Shown one piece after another: positions 35,304 to 45,769 of a DNA stretch of 64,000 bases; the first letter of the stretch is position 1, and each line of letters opens with the position of its first letter. The position numbers and the translations under genes were made by a program. Below the pieces are notes generated by a model. The model was not told the DNA's origin and searched no databases. It saw only the letters and a list, made by a program, of their open reading frames with translations. The stretch comes from Cellulomonas sp. 73-92 (GTDB taxonomy: Bacteria > Actinomycetota > Actinomycetes > Actinomycetales > Cellulomonadaceae): the NCBI RefSeq assembly GCF_001898175.1, contig NZ_MKTH01000008.1, positions 248,001 through 312,000 on the forward strand, written 5' to 3'.

Positions 35304-37160
35304 GTGCGCTCGCTCCCCCTCGCGGATCCCGGCACGCCCCCGACCACCGGTCCGGGGCGCCTGCTGTGGTGGTTCGCGCGCAGGCAGTGGGGCATCCAGA
35401 CCACCGGGCTGGCCCTCGGCATCACGCTGATGGGGTGCCAGGCGCTGCTGCCGTACCTCGTCGGGCACGCCATCGACGGCGGCCTGACCCACGGCTTCGG
35501 CACCGACCTGTTCCGCTGGGTCGCGGCGCTCCTGGCCCTCGGCGTCGTCTCGTCGGCGGCCGGGGCGCTGGGGCACCGCTACGACGTCGCGTGCTGGCTG
35601 CGGCCGGCGTTCACGGCCTCGGAGCTCGTCGGGCTCAAGGCGGCGCGCTCGGGTCACGCGATCACCGCGGAGCTGCCCACCGGCGAGGTCGTCTCGGCGG
35701 TCGCGAACGACTCGCTGCGCATCGGCGAGCTCTACGCGAACCTCTCGCGGTTCGTCGGCTCGGTGGTCGCGTACGGCGTGGCGGCCGTCCTCATGCTGCG
35801 GATCGACGTGACGCTCGGCCTCGTCGTGCTGCTGGGGCTGCCGGTCGTCGCGGTGGTGCTCGGCCGCCTCGTCAAGCCGCTCCACCGCAAGCAGGCGGCG
35901 CAGCGCGAGGCCTCCGGCCGGCTCACCACGCTGGGCGCCGACACGGTCGCCGGGCTGCGCATCCTGCGGGGCATCGGCGGCGAGGCCGTCTTCACCGGCC
36001 GGTACGCGGCCCAGTCGCAGGAGGTGCGCCGCCGCGGCGTCGCGGTCGCCGGCACCCAGTCGTGGATGGACGGCCTGCAGGTGCTGCTGCCCGGCCTCTT
36101 CGTCGGGCTGCTGCTGTGGCTCGGGGCGCACCGCGCGCTCGCCGGCACCATCACGCCGGGCCAGCTGGTGACGACCTACGGGTTCGCGGCCTTCCTCGCG
36201 TGGCCGGTGCAGAACGCGACGATCATGCTGCAGGCCGCCACGCGCGCCTGGGTCGGCGCGGCGAAGGTGCTCGGCGTGCTGCGCGTGGTCCCGGCGACCG
36301 GGGTGCGGGCGGCCAGCGCCGACAGCCCCGCGCCCGGCGCCGCGCTCGTCGACGAGACCAGCGGCGTGCGCCTCGAGCCGGGCCGTCTCGTCGGGCTCGT
36401 CTCGGCGGACCCGGACGAGGCGGCGGCGATCGCCACCCGCATGGGCCGGTTCGACGACGAGGCCGAGGCACCGACCCCGGTGACGTTCGGCGGGGCGCGG
36501 CTGGCCGACCTGCCGAAGGCGGAGGTGCGGGCCCGCATCGTCGTCGCCGAGGCGACGCCGCACCTCTTCTCCGGACGCCTGGGGGTCGAGCTGGACGTGC
36601 GCGGCGGGGCGGGCGACGACGAGCTGCACCGGGTCGTGGCCCTGGCCGACGCCCACGACGTGCTCGACTCCGTGCCCGGCGGCCTCGAGGGTGACCTGCC
36701 CGAGAAGGGCCGGTCGCTGTCGGGCGGGCAGCGGCAGCGGGTCGCGCTGGCGCGGGCGCTGCTCGTCGACCCGGAGGTGCTCGTGCTCGTTGAGCCCACC
36801 AGCGCGGTCGACGCCCACACCGAGGCGCGCATCGCGGCCCGGCTGGCGCAGGCGCGGCGCGGCCGCTCGACGCTCGTCGTGACCGCCAGCCCCCTGGTCC
36901 TCGAGCACGTCGACGAGGTCCAGCTGGTCGCCGACGGCCGCCTCGTCGCGCGCGGGACGCACGACGAGCTGCTCGACGGCGCGGCCGGCGCCCGCGTCGC
37001 GGCCGCCTACCAGCGGATCGTCGGGCGGCGGCTCGACGACGAGGGCGAGGACGACGGCTGGGGCGCGGCGACCGACGGGACGGCCGGTCCGGACGAGGAC
37101 GACGAGCACGACGACGTCGTCGAGGACGTGTACGCACGACGCGAGGGAGGTGAGCGATGA
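35304..37160 (+). CDS. ABC exporter subunit with a degenerate nucleotide site
   Basis: 618 aa, ABC-exporter half-transporter: six membrane helices (to about residue 320), then an NBD. The NBD is abnormal. Where Walker A (GxxGxGKS/T) belongs it reads [11 protein letters not shown]; Walker B is [11 protein letters not shown] (the Asp is lost, the following Glu remains), and the switch His is missing (VVTASPLVL). The signature [15 protein letters not shown] and D-loop SAVD are intact. It must pair with the next gene, whose NBD has the opposite defects. The C-terminal 60 residues are strongly acidic. GTG start. Substrate unknown (drug, lipid or peptide). Confidence 0.9.
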   Translation: MRSLPLADPGTPPTTGPGRLLWWFARRQWGIQTTGLALGITLMGCQALLPYLVGHAIDGGLTHGFGTDLFRWVAALLALGVVSSAAGALGHRYDVACWLRPAFTASELVGLKAARSGHAITAELPTGEVVSAVANDSLRIGELYANLSRFVGSVVAYGVAAVLMLRIDVTLGLVVLLGLPVVAVVLGRLVKPLHRKQAAQREASGRLTTLGADTVAGLRILRGIGGEAVFTGRYAAQSQEVRRRGVAVAGTQSWMDGLQVLLPGLFVGLLLWLGAHRALAGTITPGQLVTTYGFAAFLAWPVQNATIMLQAATRAWVGAAKVLGVLRVVPATGVRAASADSPAPGAALVDETSGVRLEPGRLVGLVSADPDEAAAIATRMGRFDDEAEAPTPVTFGGARLADLPKAEVRARIVVAEATPHLFSGRLGVELDVRGGAGDDELHRVVALADAHDVLDSVPGGLEGDLPEKGRSLSGGQRQRVALARALLVDPEVLVLVEPTSAVDAHTEARIAARLAQARRGRSTLVVTASPLVLEHVDEVQLVADGRLVARGTHDELLDGAAGARVAAAYQRIVGRRLDDEGEDDGWGAATDGTAGPDEDDEHDDVVEDVYARREGGER

Positions 37161-38890
37161 AGCTGCCGGTGGCCGACGCCGCGACCGTGCGTCGCTACGC
37201 CGCGCGCCTGCTGCGGGTCCACGGCTCCGAGCTCTCGCGGCTGGCCGTGCTGCACACCCTCGGGGCGACGGCCGGTCTCGTCGGGCCCTTCCTCCTCGGG
37301 CGCGTGGTCGACGCGATCACGCGCGGCACCACCGGCGGCTACATCGACCGGATGGTGGCGTTCGGGCTCGTCATGGTCGTCACGCAGGCGGGGCTGGTCC
37401 GCACCGCGCAGCGCGCGTCGATCGTCTTCGGCGAGAAGGTGTTCGCGCAGCTGCGCGAGGAGTTCGTCGAGACGCTCACCGCCCTGCCGCTGTCCACCGT
37501 CGAGCGCGCCGGCACCGGCGACCTCGTCGCGCGCACGACGAACGACGTCAACCGGCTGCAGCACGCGGTGCGCTTCGGGGTGCCGCGCGTGATCGTCGCC
37601 ACGGTCACGATCACGCTGACGACCGTCGCGTGCCTGCTGCTCTCGCCGCTGGTGGCGGTCGGGCTGTTCGTCGGGGTGCCCTCGATGGTGCTCGTCGTGC
37701 GCTGGTACCTGAGGCGCGCCACGCCCGCGTACCTGCGCGAGGCGGCGGCGTACGCCTCGATCAACGGGACCATCACCGAGACCGTCGAGGGCGCCCGCAC
37801 GGTCGACGCGCTGTCGCTGGGGTCGCGGCGCCACGCCACGGTGCGCGACGACCTCGCCGAGGCGTTCGCCGCGGAGCGGACGACGCTGCGCCTGCGCACC
37901 GTGCTGTTCCCGGCGATCGACCTGACGTTCGTCCTCGCGCCGACCTCGGTGCTGCTGTGGGGCGGCTGGCTGGCGTCGCAGGGGCGCGTGACGCTCGGCG
38001 TCGTGACGGCGATCGTCATGTACGCGTACCAGATGTCCGGGCCGGTGTGGGAGCTGATCTTCTGGCTCGACGAGATCCAGGTGGCCGCCACGGCGCTATC
38101 GCGCATCGTCGGCGTCCAGCTCGTGGAGGCGGACCGCGAGGAGTCCGGCGAGCGGCCGGTCGACGACCGGATCACGGCGCGCGGGCTGCGCTACGCCTAC
38201 CGCGAGGGCCACGACGTGCTGCACGGGATCGACCTCGACCTGGTGCCGGGCGAGCGGCTGGCCGTCGTCGGGCCGTCCGGCGCCGGCAAGTCCACGCTCG
38301 GGCGGATGCTCGCCGGGATCCACCCGCCCACGGGCGGTTCGGTGCGGCTCGGCGGCGTCCCGCTCGTCGACCTGCCGCTGGACGACCTGCGCGGCCAGGT
38401 CGCGCTGGTCACCCAGGAGCAGCACGTGTTCGTCGGCTCGGTGGCGGACAACCTGCGCCTCGCCGACGCCGACGCGACCGAGGAGGCGCTGCGCCGGTCC
38501 CTGGCGGCGGTCGACGCCCTCGACTGGGTCGACGCCCTGCCCGAGGGGCTGGCGACCGAGGTCGGCTCGGGTGGCGCGGCGCTGACGCCCGCCCAGGCCC
38601 AGCAGCTCGCGCTGGCCCGGCTCGTCCTGCTCGACCCGCACACGCTCGTGCTCGACGAGGCGACGTCGCTCCTGGACCCGCGGGCCGCCCGTCACCTGGA
38701 GCGCTCGTTGTCGGCGGTGCTCGCCGGACGGACGGTGGTGGCGATCGCCCACCGGCTGCACACCGCCCACGACGCCGACCGCGTCGCGGTGGTGGACGAC
38801 GGCCGGATCACGGAGATCGGGCCGCACGACGAGCTGGTCGCGGCCGGTGGCGACTACGCCGCCCTGTGGCACTCCTGGCAGCACGAGTAG
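37157..38890 (+). CDS. ABC exporter subunit with functional Walker motifs
   Basis: 577 aa, six-helix transmembrane domain plus NBD. Walker A GPSGAGKST, Q-loop VTQEQHVF, Walker B LVLDEATSLLD and switch His IAHRLHT are all intact, but the signature, normally LSGGQ, is replaced by LTPAQAQQLALARL. The start overlaps the partner's stop (ATGA). In the heterodimer only one ATP site can be complete: this subunit's Walker motifs against the partner's LSGGQ. It converges on the SURF1 gene with 13 bp between stops. Confidence 0.92.
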   Translation: MKLPVADAATVRRYAARLLRVHGSELSRLAVLHTLGATAGLVGPFLLGRVVDAITRGTTGGYIDRMVAFGLVMVVTQAGLVRTAQRASIVFGEKVFAQLREEFVETLTALPLSTVERAGTGDLVARTTNDVNRLQHAVRFGVPRVIVATVTITLTTVACLLLSPLVAVGLFVGVPSMVLVVRWYLRRATPAYLREAAAYASINGTITETVEGARTVDALSLGSRRHATVRDDLAEAFAAERTTLRLRTVLFPAIDLTFVLAPTSVLLWGGWLASQGRVTLGVVTAIVMYAYQMSGPVWELIFWLDEIQVAATALSRIVGVQLVEADREESGERPVDDRITARGLRYAYREGHDVLHGIDLDLVPGERLAVVGPSGAGKSTLGRMLAGIHPPTGGSVRLGGVPLVDLPLDDLRGQVALVTQEQHVFVGSVADNLRLADADATEEALRRSLAAVDALDWVDALPEGLATEVGSGGAALTPAQAQQLALARLVLLDPHTLVLDEATSLLDPRAARHLERSLSAVLAGRTVVAIAHRLHTAHDADRVAVVDDGRITEIGPHDELVAAGGDYAALWHSWQHE

Positions 38891-38903
38891 CGGCAGCGGG
38901 CTC

Positions 38904-39734
38904 TCAGGCCCGCGGGTCCGCCTCGGGGCCGGAAGCCCGGTCGCCCCGCTCGGGGCGGCCGCGGTCGCGGATCCGGCCGTGGGCCTCGTCGAGCACCGCG
39001 CGCCACCACAGGAACACCGCGAAGCCGCCGAAGACGAACCACTCGCCGGCGTAGAGCAGGTTCTGCAGGTTGGGGCTGGTCTGCGTGGGCGTCGGCGGCC
39101 CGAGCAGCGCGGGCCCGGCGGACGGCGCGGGGTCCGACGACGCCAGCACCAGGTACCCGGTCCAGATGGGTCCGGTCCACACGTGGAGCAGCTCCGCGGG
39201 GCTGATGGCGTCGGTGGCGCCGGAGGCGATCCCGGTGCCGGCCGACTCCCCCGCCTGCAGGTAGCCGACCAGCGACACGGCCCCCGCGGGGGGCTCGTCG
39301 GGCGCGGCGCCGGACGGGAGCCAGCCGCGCACGACCGGGAGCACGGCGGCGTCCGCGCCGGACCCCACGCGTAGGGGTGTCAGCACCAGCTCGCCGGTGA
39401 CGCCGCCGTGCGACCGGCCGGTCACCAGGAGCTGGCCGGGCTCGTACGTCCCGGTGACGGACACCTTGCGGCCGACGAGGTCGCCGGGGAACGCCGTCTG
39501 GGGCGCGAGCACCGAGTCGAGGGGCACCGGGTCGGCCGCCACCAGCTGCGCCTGCCGCTGGGCGACCGCGGCCTGGCCGCGCTGGCGTGCCCGGTCGAGC
39601 TGCCACGCGCCGAGCAGCCCGCACACGGTCGCGGCGGCCAGGAAGACCGCGAGCAGGCCGACCATCCGCGGCCGGCGGGCGACCCGCCAGACGTCGGCGC
39701 GCGTCACCGGCGCGGCAGTGGCAGCCACCCCCAC
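38904..39734 (-). CDS. SURF1-family membrane protein
   Basis: 276 aa with two membrane helices, one at residues 25-45 (MVGLLAVFLAAATVCGLLGAWQLDRA) and one near 240 (GEWFVFGGFAVFLWWRAV), enclosing an extracytoplasmic domain. GAWQLDRARQR, the GTYEPGQLLVTGR strand and the outer-domain VVRGWLPSG match SURF1 (a cytochrome c oxidase assembly factor binding heme a). In Actinobacteria the homologues are thought to assist aa3 oxidase maturation. Divergent from xfp. GTG start. Confidence 0.88.
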   Translation of the reverse strand: MGVAATAAPVTRADVWRVARRPRMVGLLAVFLAAATVCGLLGAWQLDRARQRGQAAVAQRQAQLVAADPVPLDSVLAPQTAFPGDLVGRKVSVTGTYEPGQLLVTGRSHGGVTGELVLTPLRVGSGADAAVLPVVRGWLPSGAAPDEPPAGAVSLVGYLQAGESAGTGIASGATDAISPAELLHVWTGPIWTGYLVLASSDPAPSAGPALLGPPTPTQTSPNLQNLLYAGEWFVFGGFAVFLWWRAVLDEAHGRIRDRGRPERGDRASGPEADPRA

Positions 39735-39827
39735 ACGCTATCGGCGTGACGGACCTTCGACACCGGGCGTCCGCCGCCCACGTGCGGTTGTATGTCACCG
39801 AGCACCTCTGCGAACAGGAACGGGACC

Positions 39828-42308
39828 ATGGCGACGACGACCGAGCACCCCACCACCTGGCGCCGCGGCACCGGCGCGGCGATCGACGACGAGACCGTCC
39901 GGCGGCTCGACCGCTGGTGGCGCGCCGCGAACTACCTGTCCGTCGGGCAGATCTACCTGCTCGACAACCCGCTGCTGCGAACCACGCTGACGCGGGACGA
40001 CGTCAAGCCGCGCCTGCTCGGCCACTGGGGGACGACGCCGGGCCTGAACTTCCTCTACGCGCACCTCAACCGGGCGATCGTCGAGCGCAGCCAGTCGACG
40101 ATCTACCTCACCGGCCCGGGCCACGGCGGGCCGGGCCTCGTCGCCAGCGCCTACCTCGACGGCACCTACTCGGAGGTGTACCCGAACATCACGGAGGACG
40201 AGGAGGGCCTGCGCAAGCTCTTCCGCCAGTTCTCGTTCCCGGGCGGCATCCCGAGCCACGTCGCCCCGGAGACGCCGGGGTCGATCCACGAGGGCGGCGA
40301 GCTCGGCTACGCGCTGTCGCACGCCTACGGCGCAGTCTTCGACAACCCGGACCTCCTGGTCGCGGCGGTCGTCGGCGACGGCGAGGCCGAGACCGGCCCG
40401 CTGGCGACGAGCTGGCACTCCAACAAGTTCGTCAACCCGTACCAGGACGGCGTGGTGCTGCCGATCCTGCACCTCAACGGCTACAAGATCGCCAACCCGA
40501 CCGTGCTCGCCCGCATCAGCGACGACGAGCTCATCGACCTCATGCACGGCTACGGGCACCACCCGTACGTCTTCACGGGCGGGTACGACGAGGACGAGCC
40601 GATGGAGTCGGTCCACCGCCGGTTCGCCGCGCTGCTCGACGAGGCGCTCGACGAGATCGCCGACATCAAGGCGCGGGCCGCCGACGGCGACCTCACGCGG
40701 CCGGCCTGGCCGATGATCGTCTTCCGCACGCCCAAGGGGTGGACCGGCCCGGCGACCATCGACGGCAAGAAGACCACCGGTTCGTGGCGCGCCCACCAGG
40801 TGCCGCTGGCCAACGCCCGCGACACCGCCGAGCACCTGACCGTGCTCGAGGAGTGGCTGCGCTCGTACCGCGCCGAGGAGCTGTTCGACGCGACCGGCCG
40901 GCTGGCCGACGACATCCGCGGCCTGGCCCCCGCCGGCGAGCTGCGGATGAGCGCCAACCCGCACGCCAACGGCGGGCTGCTGCTGCGCGACCTGCGCCTG
41001 CCCGACTTCCGCGACTTCGCCGTCGACGTGCCCCGCCCGGGTGCCACCCAGAGCGAGGCGCCGCGCGTGCTCGGCGACTACATCACCGAGGTCGTGCGCC
41101 GGAACCCGGACAACTTCCGGATCTTCGGGCCCGACGAGGTGGCGTCCAACCGCCTGCAGGCGGTCTTCGGGGTCACCGACCGGCAGTGGAACGCCGAGTA
41201 CCTGTCCCCCGAGGTCGACGAGCACCTGGCGCGCGCCGGCCGGGTGATGGAGATGCTGAGCGAGCACCAGTGCCAGGGCTGGCTCGAGGGCTACCTGCTC
41301 ACCGGGCGCCACGGGCTGTTCACCAGCTACGAGGCGTTCATCCACATCGTCGACTCGATGTTCAACCAGCACGCGAAGTGGCTGAAGGTCACCAACGACA
41401 TCCCGTGGCGCCGGCCGATCGCCTCGCTGAACTACCTGCTGTCCAGCCACGTGTGGCGGCAGGACCACAACGGGTTCAGCCACCAGGACCCGGGCTTCAT
41501 CGACCACGTGATCAACAAGAAGGCCGAGGTGGTCCGCGTCTACCTGCCGCCGGACGCCAACACCCTGCTGTCGACGTACGACCACTGCCTGCGCTCGCGG
41601 CAGTACGTCAACGTCGTCGTCTCGGGCAAGCAGCCGGCACCGAACTTCCTGCCCATGGACGAGGCCGTGGCGCACTGCTCGCGCGGCCTGGGCATCTGGG
41701 ACTGGGCCGGCACCGAGGTCGCCGGTCAGGAGCCGGACGTCGTGCTCGCGTGCGCCGGCGACGTGCCGACCCTCGAGGTGCTGGCGGCGGCGGACATCCT
41801 GCGGCGCGAGCTGCCGGACCTCAAGGTGCGCGTCGTCAACATCGTCGACCTCATGCGGCTGCAGGACGAGCGGGAGCACCCGCACGGCCTGTCCGACCGT
41901 GACTTCGACACGATCTTCACCGCCGACCGGCCGATCGTCTTCGCCTACCACGGCTACCCGTGGCTCATCCACCGCCTGACGTACCGCCGCAACGGGCACG
42001 CCAACCTCCACGTGCGCGGGTACAAGGAGGAGGGCACGACGACCACGCCGTTCGACATGGTGATGCTCAACGACCTCGACCGGTTCCACCTCGTCATGGA
42101 CGTCATCGACCACGTGCACTGGCTGCGCGCCTCGCAGGCCGGCCTGCGGCAGAAGATGGTCGACGCCCGGCTGCACGCCCGGGAGTACACCCGGGAGCAC
42201 GGCGAGGACCTCCCCGAGGTGCGGGACTGGGTCTGGCCGGACGCCGGGGACGTCGCGGCGGGCGAGCAGGTGGCCGCCACGCTGTCGACCGGCGGTGATA
42301 ATGAGTAG
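39828..42308 (+). CDS. xfp: phosphoketolase (xylulose-5-P / fructose-6-P)
   Basis: 826 aa from the ATG at 39828 (AGGAACGGG upstream), the usual length of 790-830. It is a thiamine-diphosphate enzyme that cleaves X5P or F6P with phosphate to acetyl-phosphate plus GAP or erythrose-4-P. Signatures: [20 protein letters not shown] (phosphoketolase signature 1), [22 protein letters not shown] (TPP/metal) and, in the C-terminal half, [19 protein letters not shown]. Whether it prefers X5P, F6P or both cannot be told. Followed by pta and ackA, giving acetate plus ATP. Confidence 0.97.
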   Translation: MATTTEHPTTWRRGTGAAIDDETVRRLDRWWRAANYLSVGQIYLLDNPLLRTTLTRDDVKPRLLGHWGTTPGLNFLYAHLNRAIVERSQSTIYLTGPGHGGPGLVASAYLDGTYSEVYPNITEDEEGLRKLFRQFSFPGGIPSHVAPETPGSIHEGGELGYALSHAYGAVFDNPDLLVAAVVGDGEAETGPLATSWHSNKFVNPYQDGVVLPILHLNGYKIANPTVLARISDDELIDLMHGYGHHPYVFTGGYDEDEPMESVHRRFAALLDEALDEIADIKARAADGDLTRPAWPMIVFRTPKGWTGPATIDGKKTTGSWRAHQVPLANARDTAEHLTVLEEWLRSYRAEELFDATGRLADDIRGLAPAGELRMSANPHANGGLLLRDLRLPDFRDFAVDVPRPGATQSEAPRVLGDYITEVVRRNPDNFRIFGPDEVASNRLQAVFGVTDRQWNAEYLSPEVDEHLARAGRVMEMLSEHQCQGWLEGYLLTGRHGLFTSYEAFIHIVDSMFNQHAKWLKVTNDIPWRRPIASLNYLLSSHVWRQDHNGFSHQDPGFIDHVINKKAEVVRVYLPPDANTLLSTYDHCLRSRQYVNVVVSGKQPAPNFLPMDEAVAHCSRGLGIWDWAGTEVAGQEPDVVLACAGDVPTLEVLAAADILRRELPDLKVRVVNIVDLMRLQDEREHPHGLSDRDFDTIFTADRPIVFAYHGYPWLIHRLTYRRNGHANLHVRGYKEEGTTTTPFDMVMLNDLDRFHLVMDVIDHVHWLRASQAGLRQKMVDARLHAREYTREHGEDLPEVRDWVWPDAGDVAAGEQVAATLSTGGDNE

Positions 42309-42318
42309 CGCTGATCAA

Positions 42319-42369
42319 GGGACAATCGTCCCATGATTCGACGGGGCCGGGGGCGGACGATGCCCCCGG
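42319..42369 (+). promoter_or_regulatory. palindrome and hairpin between xfp and pta
   Basis: GGGAC-AATC-GTCCC (42319-42332) is followed by a perfect 8-bp hairpin CCGGGGGC/GCCCCCGG (42347-42369). Without a U-run the hairpin may be a weak attenuator or a processing site within an xfp-pta-ackA transcript. The palindrome could be an operator for an internal promoter. Confidence 0.45.
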
Positions 42370-42403
42370 ACTCCGTCGTCGACAGCTGTCAGGAGATGCC
42401 CCC

Positions 42404-44512
42404 GTGGCCCGAACCATCTACATCGCTTCCCCTGAGGGCGACACCGGCAAGTCGACCGTCGCCCTGGGGCTCGTCGACCTGCTGACCCGCACGGTGGCCC
42501 GCGTGGGGGTGTTCCGGCCCGTCGCCCGCTCGACGGACGTCCACGACTACATCCTCGAGCTGCTCCTCGCCCACGACGGGGTGGAGATCCCCTACGACGA
42601 CGCGGTCGGCGTCAGCTACCAGCAGGTGATCGACGACCCCGACGCGGCGCTCGCGAAGATCGTCCAGCGCTTCCACGACGTCGAGCGGCGCTGCGACGCC
42701 GTCGTCGTCGTCGGCTCCGACTACACGGACGTGGCCGGGCCGACCGAGCTGGCGTACAACGCGCGGATCGCCGCCAACCTCGGCGCCCCGACGGTGCTCG
42801 TCGTCAGCGGCCGGAACCGCACGCCGGACCAGATCCGCGACGTCGCGGAGATCGCGCACACCGAGATGGCGGCGAACCACGCGCAGGTCGTGGCGTGCGT
42901 CGTCAACCGCGCCGCCGCCACCGAGCTCGACGCGATCCGGTCCCACATCGCCTGCGGGCACGTGCCGGTCTGGGCGATCCCCGAGGACTCGCTGCTGTTC
43001 GCCCCGACGCTGCGCGAGCTGGCGGACGCGGTCGGCGCGACGCTCATCGGCGGCGACGAGACGCTGCTCTCGCGCGAGGTCCTCGACGTGCTGGTGGGCG
43101 CGATGAGCGTCGAGCACCTGCTCGAGCGGCTCCAGCCGGGCGCCGTCGTCATCACCCCCGGCGACCGCAACGACGTGCTGCTCGGCCTGCTGCTGGCGCA
43201 CCAGGCGGAGGGCTTCCCGAACCTCGCCGGCGTGATCCTCACCGGTGGTTTCAACCCCTCGCCGACCATCAGCCGGCTCGTGTCCGGCCTGGCCGCGCGC
43301 CTGCCGATCCTCGTCACCGAGCTCGGCACGTTCCGCACCGCCAGCGCCGCCAGCGGCACCCGCGGGCGGCTGACGCGCGAGTCGCAGCGCAAGATCGACA
43401 CCGCGATGGCCCTCTTCGAGAAGTACGTCGACGGGCCCGGCCTGCTCTCGGCGCTCGACGTGCCGCGCGTCGAGGTCGTCACGCCGCTGATGTTCGAGTA
43501 CCAGCTCCTCGACCGCGCGCGGGGCGACCGCAAGCGGATCGTGCTGCCGGAGGGCAACGACGACCGGATCCTGCGCGCCGCCTCGACGCTGCTGCAGCGC
43601 TCGGTCGCGGACCTGACGATCCTCGGCGACGAGGCCGCGATCCGCACCCGCGCCACCGAGCTCGGCCTGGTGCTCGACGGCGCCCAGGTGATCAACCCCA
43701 CCGCCGGCGAGCTCACCGAGCGGTTCGCGGTCGAGTACACCCAGCTGCGCAAGCACAAGGGCATGACGCTCGAGCGGGCGCGCGAGGTCGTCACCGACGT
43801 CTCGTACTTCGGCACGATGATGGTCCACCTCGGCCTGGCCGACGGCATGGTGTCCGGTGCCAGCCACACCACGGCGCACACCATCAAGCCCTCCTTCGAG
43901 ATCATCAAGACCGTCCCCGGCGTCGGCTCCGTCTCGTCGTGCTTCCTCATGTGCCTCGAGGACCGCGTGCTCGTCTACGCCGACTGCGCGGTGATCCCCG
44001 ACCCGACGACGGAGCAGCTGGCGGACATCGCCATCTCGTCCGCCGAGACCGCGGCCCAGTTCGGCATCGAGCCGCGCATCGCGATGCTCTCGTACTCCAC
44101 CGGCACGTCCGGCTCGGGCGCCGACGTCGACAAGGTGCGCGAGGCGACGGCGCTCGTCCGCGAGCGCCGGCCCGACCTCTCGGTCGAGGGCCCGATCCAG
44201 TACGACGCCGCCGTCGACGCGTCGGTCGCCAAGACGAAGCTGCCGGAGTCGACCGTCGCCGGCCGGGCCACCGTCTTCGTGTTCCCCGACCTCAACACCG
44301 GCAACAACACGTACAAGGCCGTGCAGCGCTCGGCCGGCGCCGTGGCCGTCGGCCCGGTGCTCCAGGGCCTGCGCAAGCCGGTCAACGACCTGTCCCGGGG
44401 CGCGCTGGTCCAGGACATCGTCAACACCGTCGCCATCACGGCGATCCAGGCGCAGACGCCGTCCGGCGCCGCGCAGCCCGAACAGATCGCCGCGGAGGCC
44501 GTCACCCGATGA
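42404..44512 (+). CDS. pta: phosphate acetyltransferase
   Basis: 702 aa from a GTG with CAGGAG 8 bases upstream. The long form of Pta: an N-terminal BioD-like P-loop domain (PEGDTGKSTVALGL), a middle DRTGG domain and a C-terminal catalytic domain (about 370-690, KRIVLPEGNDDRILRAA, MLSYSTGTSGSGADVDKV, NVFPDLNTGN-like). Interconverts acetyl-CoA and acetyl-phosphate, either feeding phosphoketolase-derived acetyl-P to acetyl-CoA or making acetate. Its stop overlaps the ackA start (ATGA). Confidence 0.97.
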   Translation: MARTIYIASPEGDTGKSTVALGLVDLLTRTVARVGVFRPVARSTDVHDYILELLLAHDGVEIPYDDAVGVSYQQVIDDPDAALAKIVQRFHDVERRCDAVVVVGSDYTDVAGPTELAYNARIAANLGAPTVLVVSGRNRTPDQIRDVAEIAHTEMAANHAQVVACVVNRAAATELDAIRSHIACGHVPVWAIPEDSLLFAPTLRELADAVGATLIGGDETLLSREVLDVLVGAMSVEHLLERLQPGAVVITPGDRNDVLLGLLLAHQAEGFPNLAGVILTGGFNPSPTISRLVSGLAARLPILVTELGTFRTASAASGTRGRLTRESQRKIDTAMALFEKYVDGPGLLSALDVPRVEVVTPLMFEYQLLDRARGDRKRIVLPEGNDDRILRAASTLLQRSVADLTILGDEAAIRTRATELGLVLDGAQVINPTAGELTERFAVEYTQLRKHKGMTLERAREVVTDVSYFGTMMVHLGLADGMVSGASHTTAHTIKPSFEIIKTVPGVGSVSSCFLMCLEDRVLVYADCAVIPDPTTEQLADIAISSAETAAQFGIEPRIAMLSYSTGTSGSGADVDKVREATALVRERRPDLSVEGPIQYDAAVDASVAKTKLPESTVAGRATVFVFPDLNTGNNTYKAVQRSAGAVAVGPVLQGLRKPVNDLSRGALVQDIVNTVAITAIQAQTPSGAAQPEQIAAEAVTR

Positions 44513-45714
44513 ATCCCTCGTCCACCGTCCTGGTCGTCAACTCCGGTTCGTCGTCCATCAAGTACCAGCTCGTCGACCCGGTCGCAGGCCAGGCGGTCGC
44601 GTCGGGGCTCGTCGAGCGCATCGGGGAGAAGACCGGCGCCGTCAAGCACAGCCACGCCGGCCAGACGACCACGCGCCAGCTGGCGATCGCGGACCACGAG
44701 GAGGGCATGCGGATCGTCCTCGGGCTCTTCGAGGAGGTCGGGCCGGCGCTGCACGACTCGAACGTGGTCGCCGTCGGCCACCGCGTGGTCCAGGGCGGCG
44801 CGGTGTTCGCCGGCCCCGCTCTCATCGACGACGAGGTGGTCGCGCAGATCGACGCGCTGTCCCCGCTCGGCCCGCTGCACAACCCGGCGCACGTCACGGG
44901 GATGCGGGTCACCCGCCGGCTGCTGCCGGACGTGCCGCAGGTCGCCGTGTTCGACACCGCGTTCTTCCGCGACCTGCCGGCGGAGGCCGCGACCTACGCC
45001 ATCGACGCCGAGGTGGCCGCGCAGCACCAGGTGCGCCGCTACGGCGCCCACGGCACGTCGCACCAGTTCGTGTCCCACGAGGTGCCGAAATACCTCGGCC
45101 GGCCGGTCGAGGAGCTCAACCAGATCGTGCTGCACCTCGGCAACGGCGCGTCGGCGTCGGCGGTCGCCGGCGGTCGGGCGGTCGACACGTCGATGGGCCT
45201 GACCCCGCTCGAGGGGCTCGTCATGGGGACGCGGTCGGGCGACATCGACCCCGCCGTCGTCTTCCACCTGCACCGCAACGCCGGCATGTCGATCGACGAC
45301 ATCGACGACCTGCTCAACCGGCGGTCCGGCATCAAGGGCATCTCGGGCGAGAACGACTTCCGCGCGCTGCACTCCCTGGTGCAGTCGGGCGACGCCTCGG
45401 CCAAGCTCGCGCTCGACGTCTACGTGCACCGGCTGAAGAAGTACATCGGCGCCTACCACGCGATCCTCGGGCGCCTCGACGTGCTGGTGTTCACGGCCGG
45501 CGTCGGCGAGAACGACGACATCGTGCGCGCCGCTGCGTGCGCGGGCCTCGAACCGCTCGGCATCGTCCTGGACCCCGCCCGCAACGAGGGCCGCGGCGGG
45601 CCGAAGGTCATCTCGACCGACGACAGCCCGGTCACCGTGCTCGTCTTCCCGACGAACGAGGAGCTGGCCATCGCCCGGCAGGCCGTCGAGGTGATCGAGG
45701 CCGCGAAGGCCTGA
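44509..45714 (+). CDS. ackA: acetate kinase
   Basis: 401 aa from the ATG at 44509, normal length. ASKHA fold: VLVVNSGSSSIKYQLVD at the N-terminus, VFDTAFFRDLP (catalytic Asp), RRYGAHGTSHQFV, HLGNGASASAVAGGR and VFTAGVGENDDIVR. Converts acetyl-phosphate and ADP to acetate and ATP, completing the xfp-pta-ackA branch; translationally coupled to pta. Followed by a strong terminator. Confidence 0.98.
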   Translation: MNPSSTVLVVNSGSSSIKYQLVDPVAGQAVASGLVERIGEKTGAVKHSHAGQTTTRQLAIADHEEGMRIVLGLFEEVGPALHDSNVVAVGHRVVQGGAVFAGPALIDDEVVAQIDALSPLGPLHNPAHVTGMRVTRRLLPDVPQVAVFDTAFFRDLPAEAATYAIDAEVAAQHQVRRYGAHGTSHQFVSHEVPKYLGRPVEELNQIVLHLGNGASASAVAGGRAVDTSMGLTPLEGLVMGTRSGDIDPAVVFHLHRNAGMSIDDIDDLLNRRSGIKGISGENDFRALHSLVQSGDASAKLALDVYVHRLKKYIGAYHAILGRLDVLVFTAGVGENDDIVRAAACAGLEPLGIVLDPARNEGRGGPKVISTDDSPVTVLVFPTNEELAIARQAVEVIEAAKA

Positions 45715-45728
45715 CGCCTCGCGCTCGT

Positions 45729-45765
45729 AGCGACGTCCGGGGACCCTCGGTTCCCGGACGTCGCT
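45729..45765. terminator. bidirectional terminator after ackA
   Basis: AGCGACGTCCGGG (45729-45741) pairs perfectly with 45753-45765, followed by GTCTCT on the plus strand. It lies between convergent ackA and the aldehyde dehydrogenase gene. Confidence 0.85.
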
Positions 45766-45769
45766 GTCT

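Noticed and set aside
39821-39830. Upstream in-frame start of xfp at 39792
   Set aside because: The ATG at 39828 has the AGGAACGGG site and gives the expected N-terminus; the upstream start has none.
42404-43500. The N-terminal P-loop domain of Pta as a separate dethiobiotin synthetase gene
   Set aside because: It is in one uninterrupted frame with the DRTGG and catalytic domains, the standard long Pta architecture.
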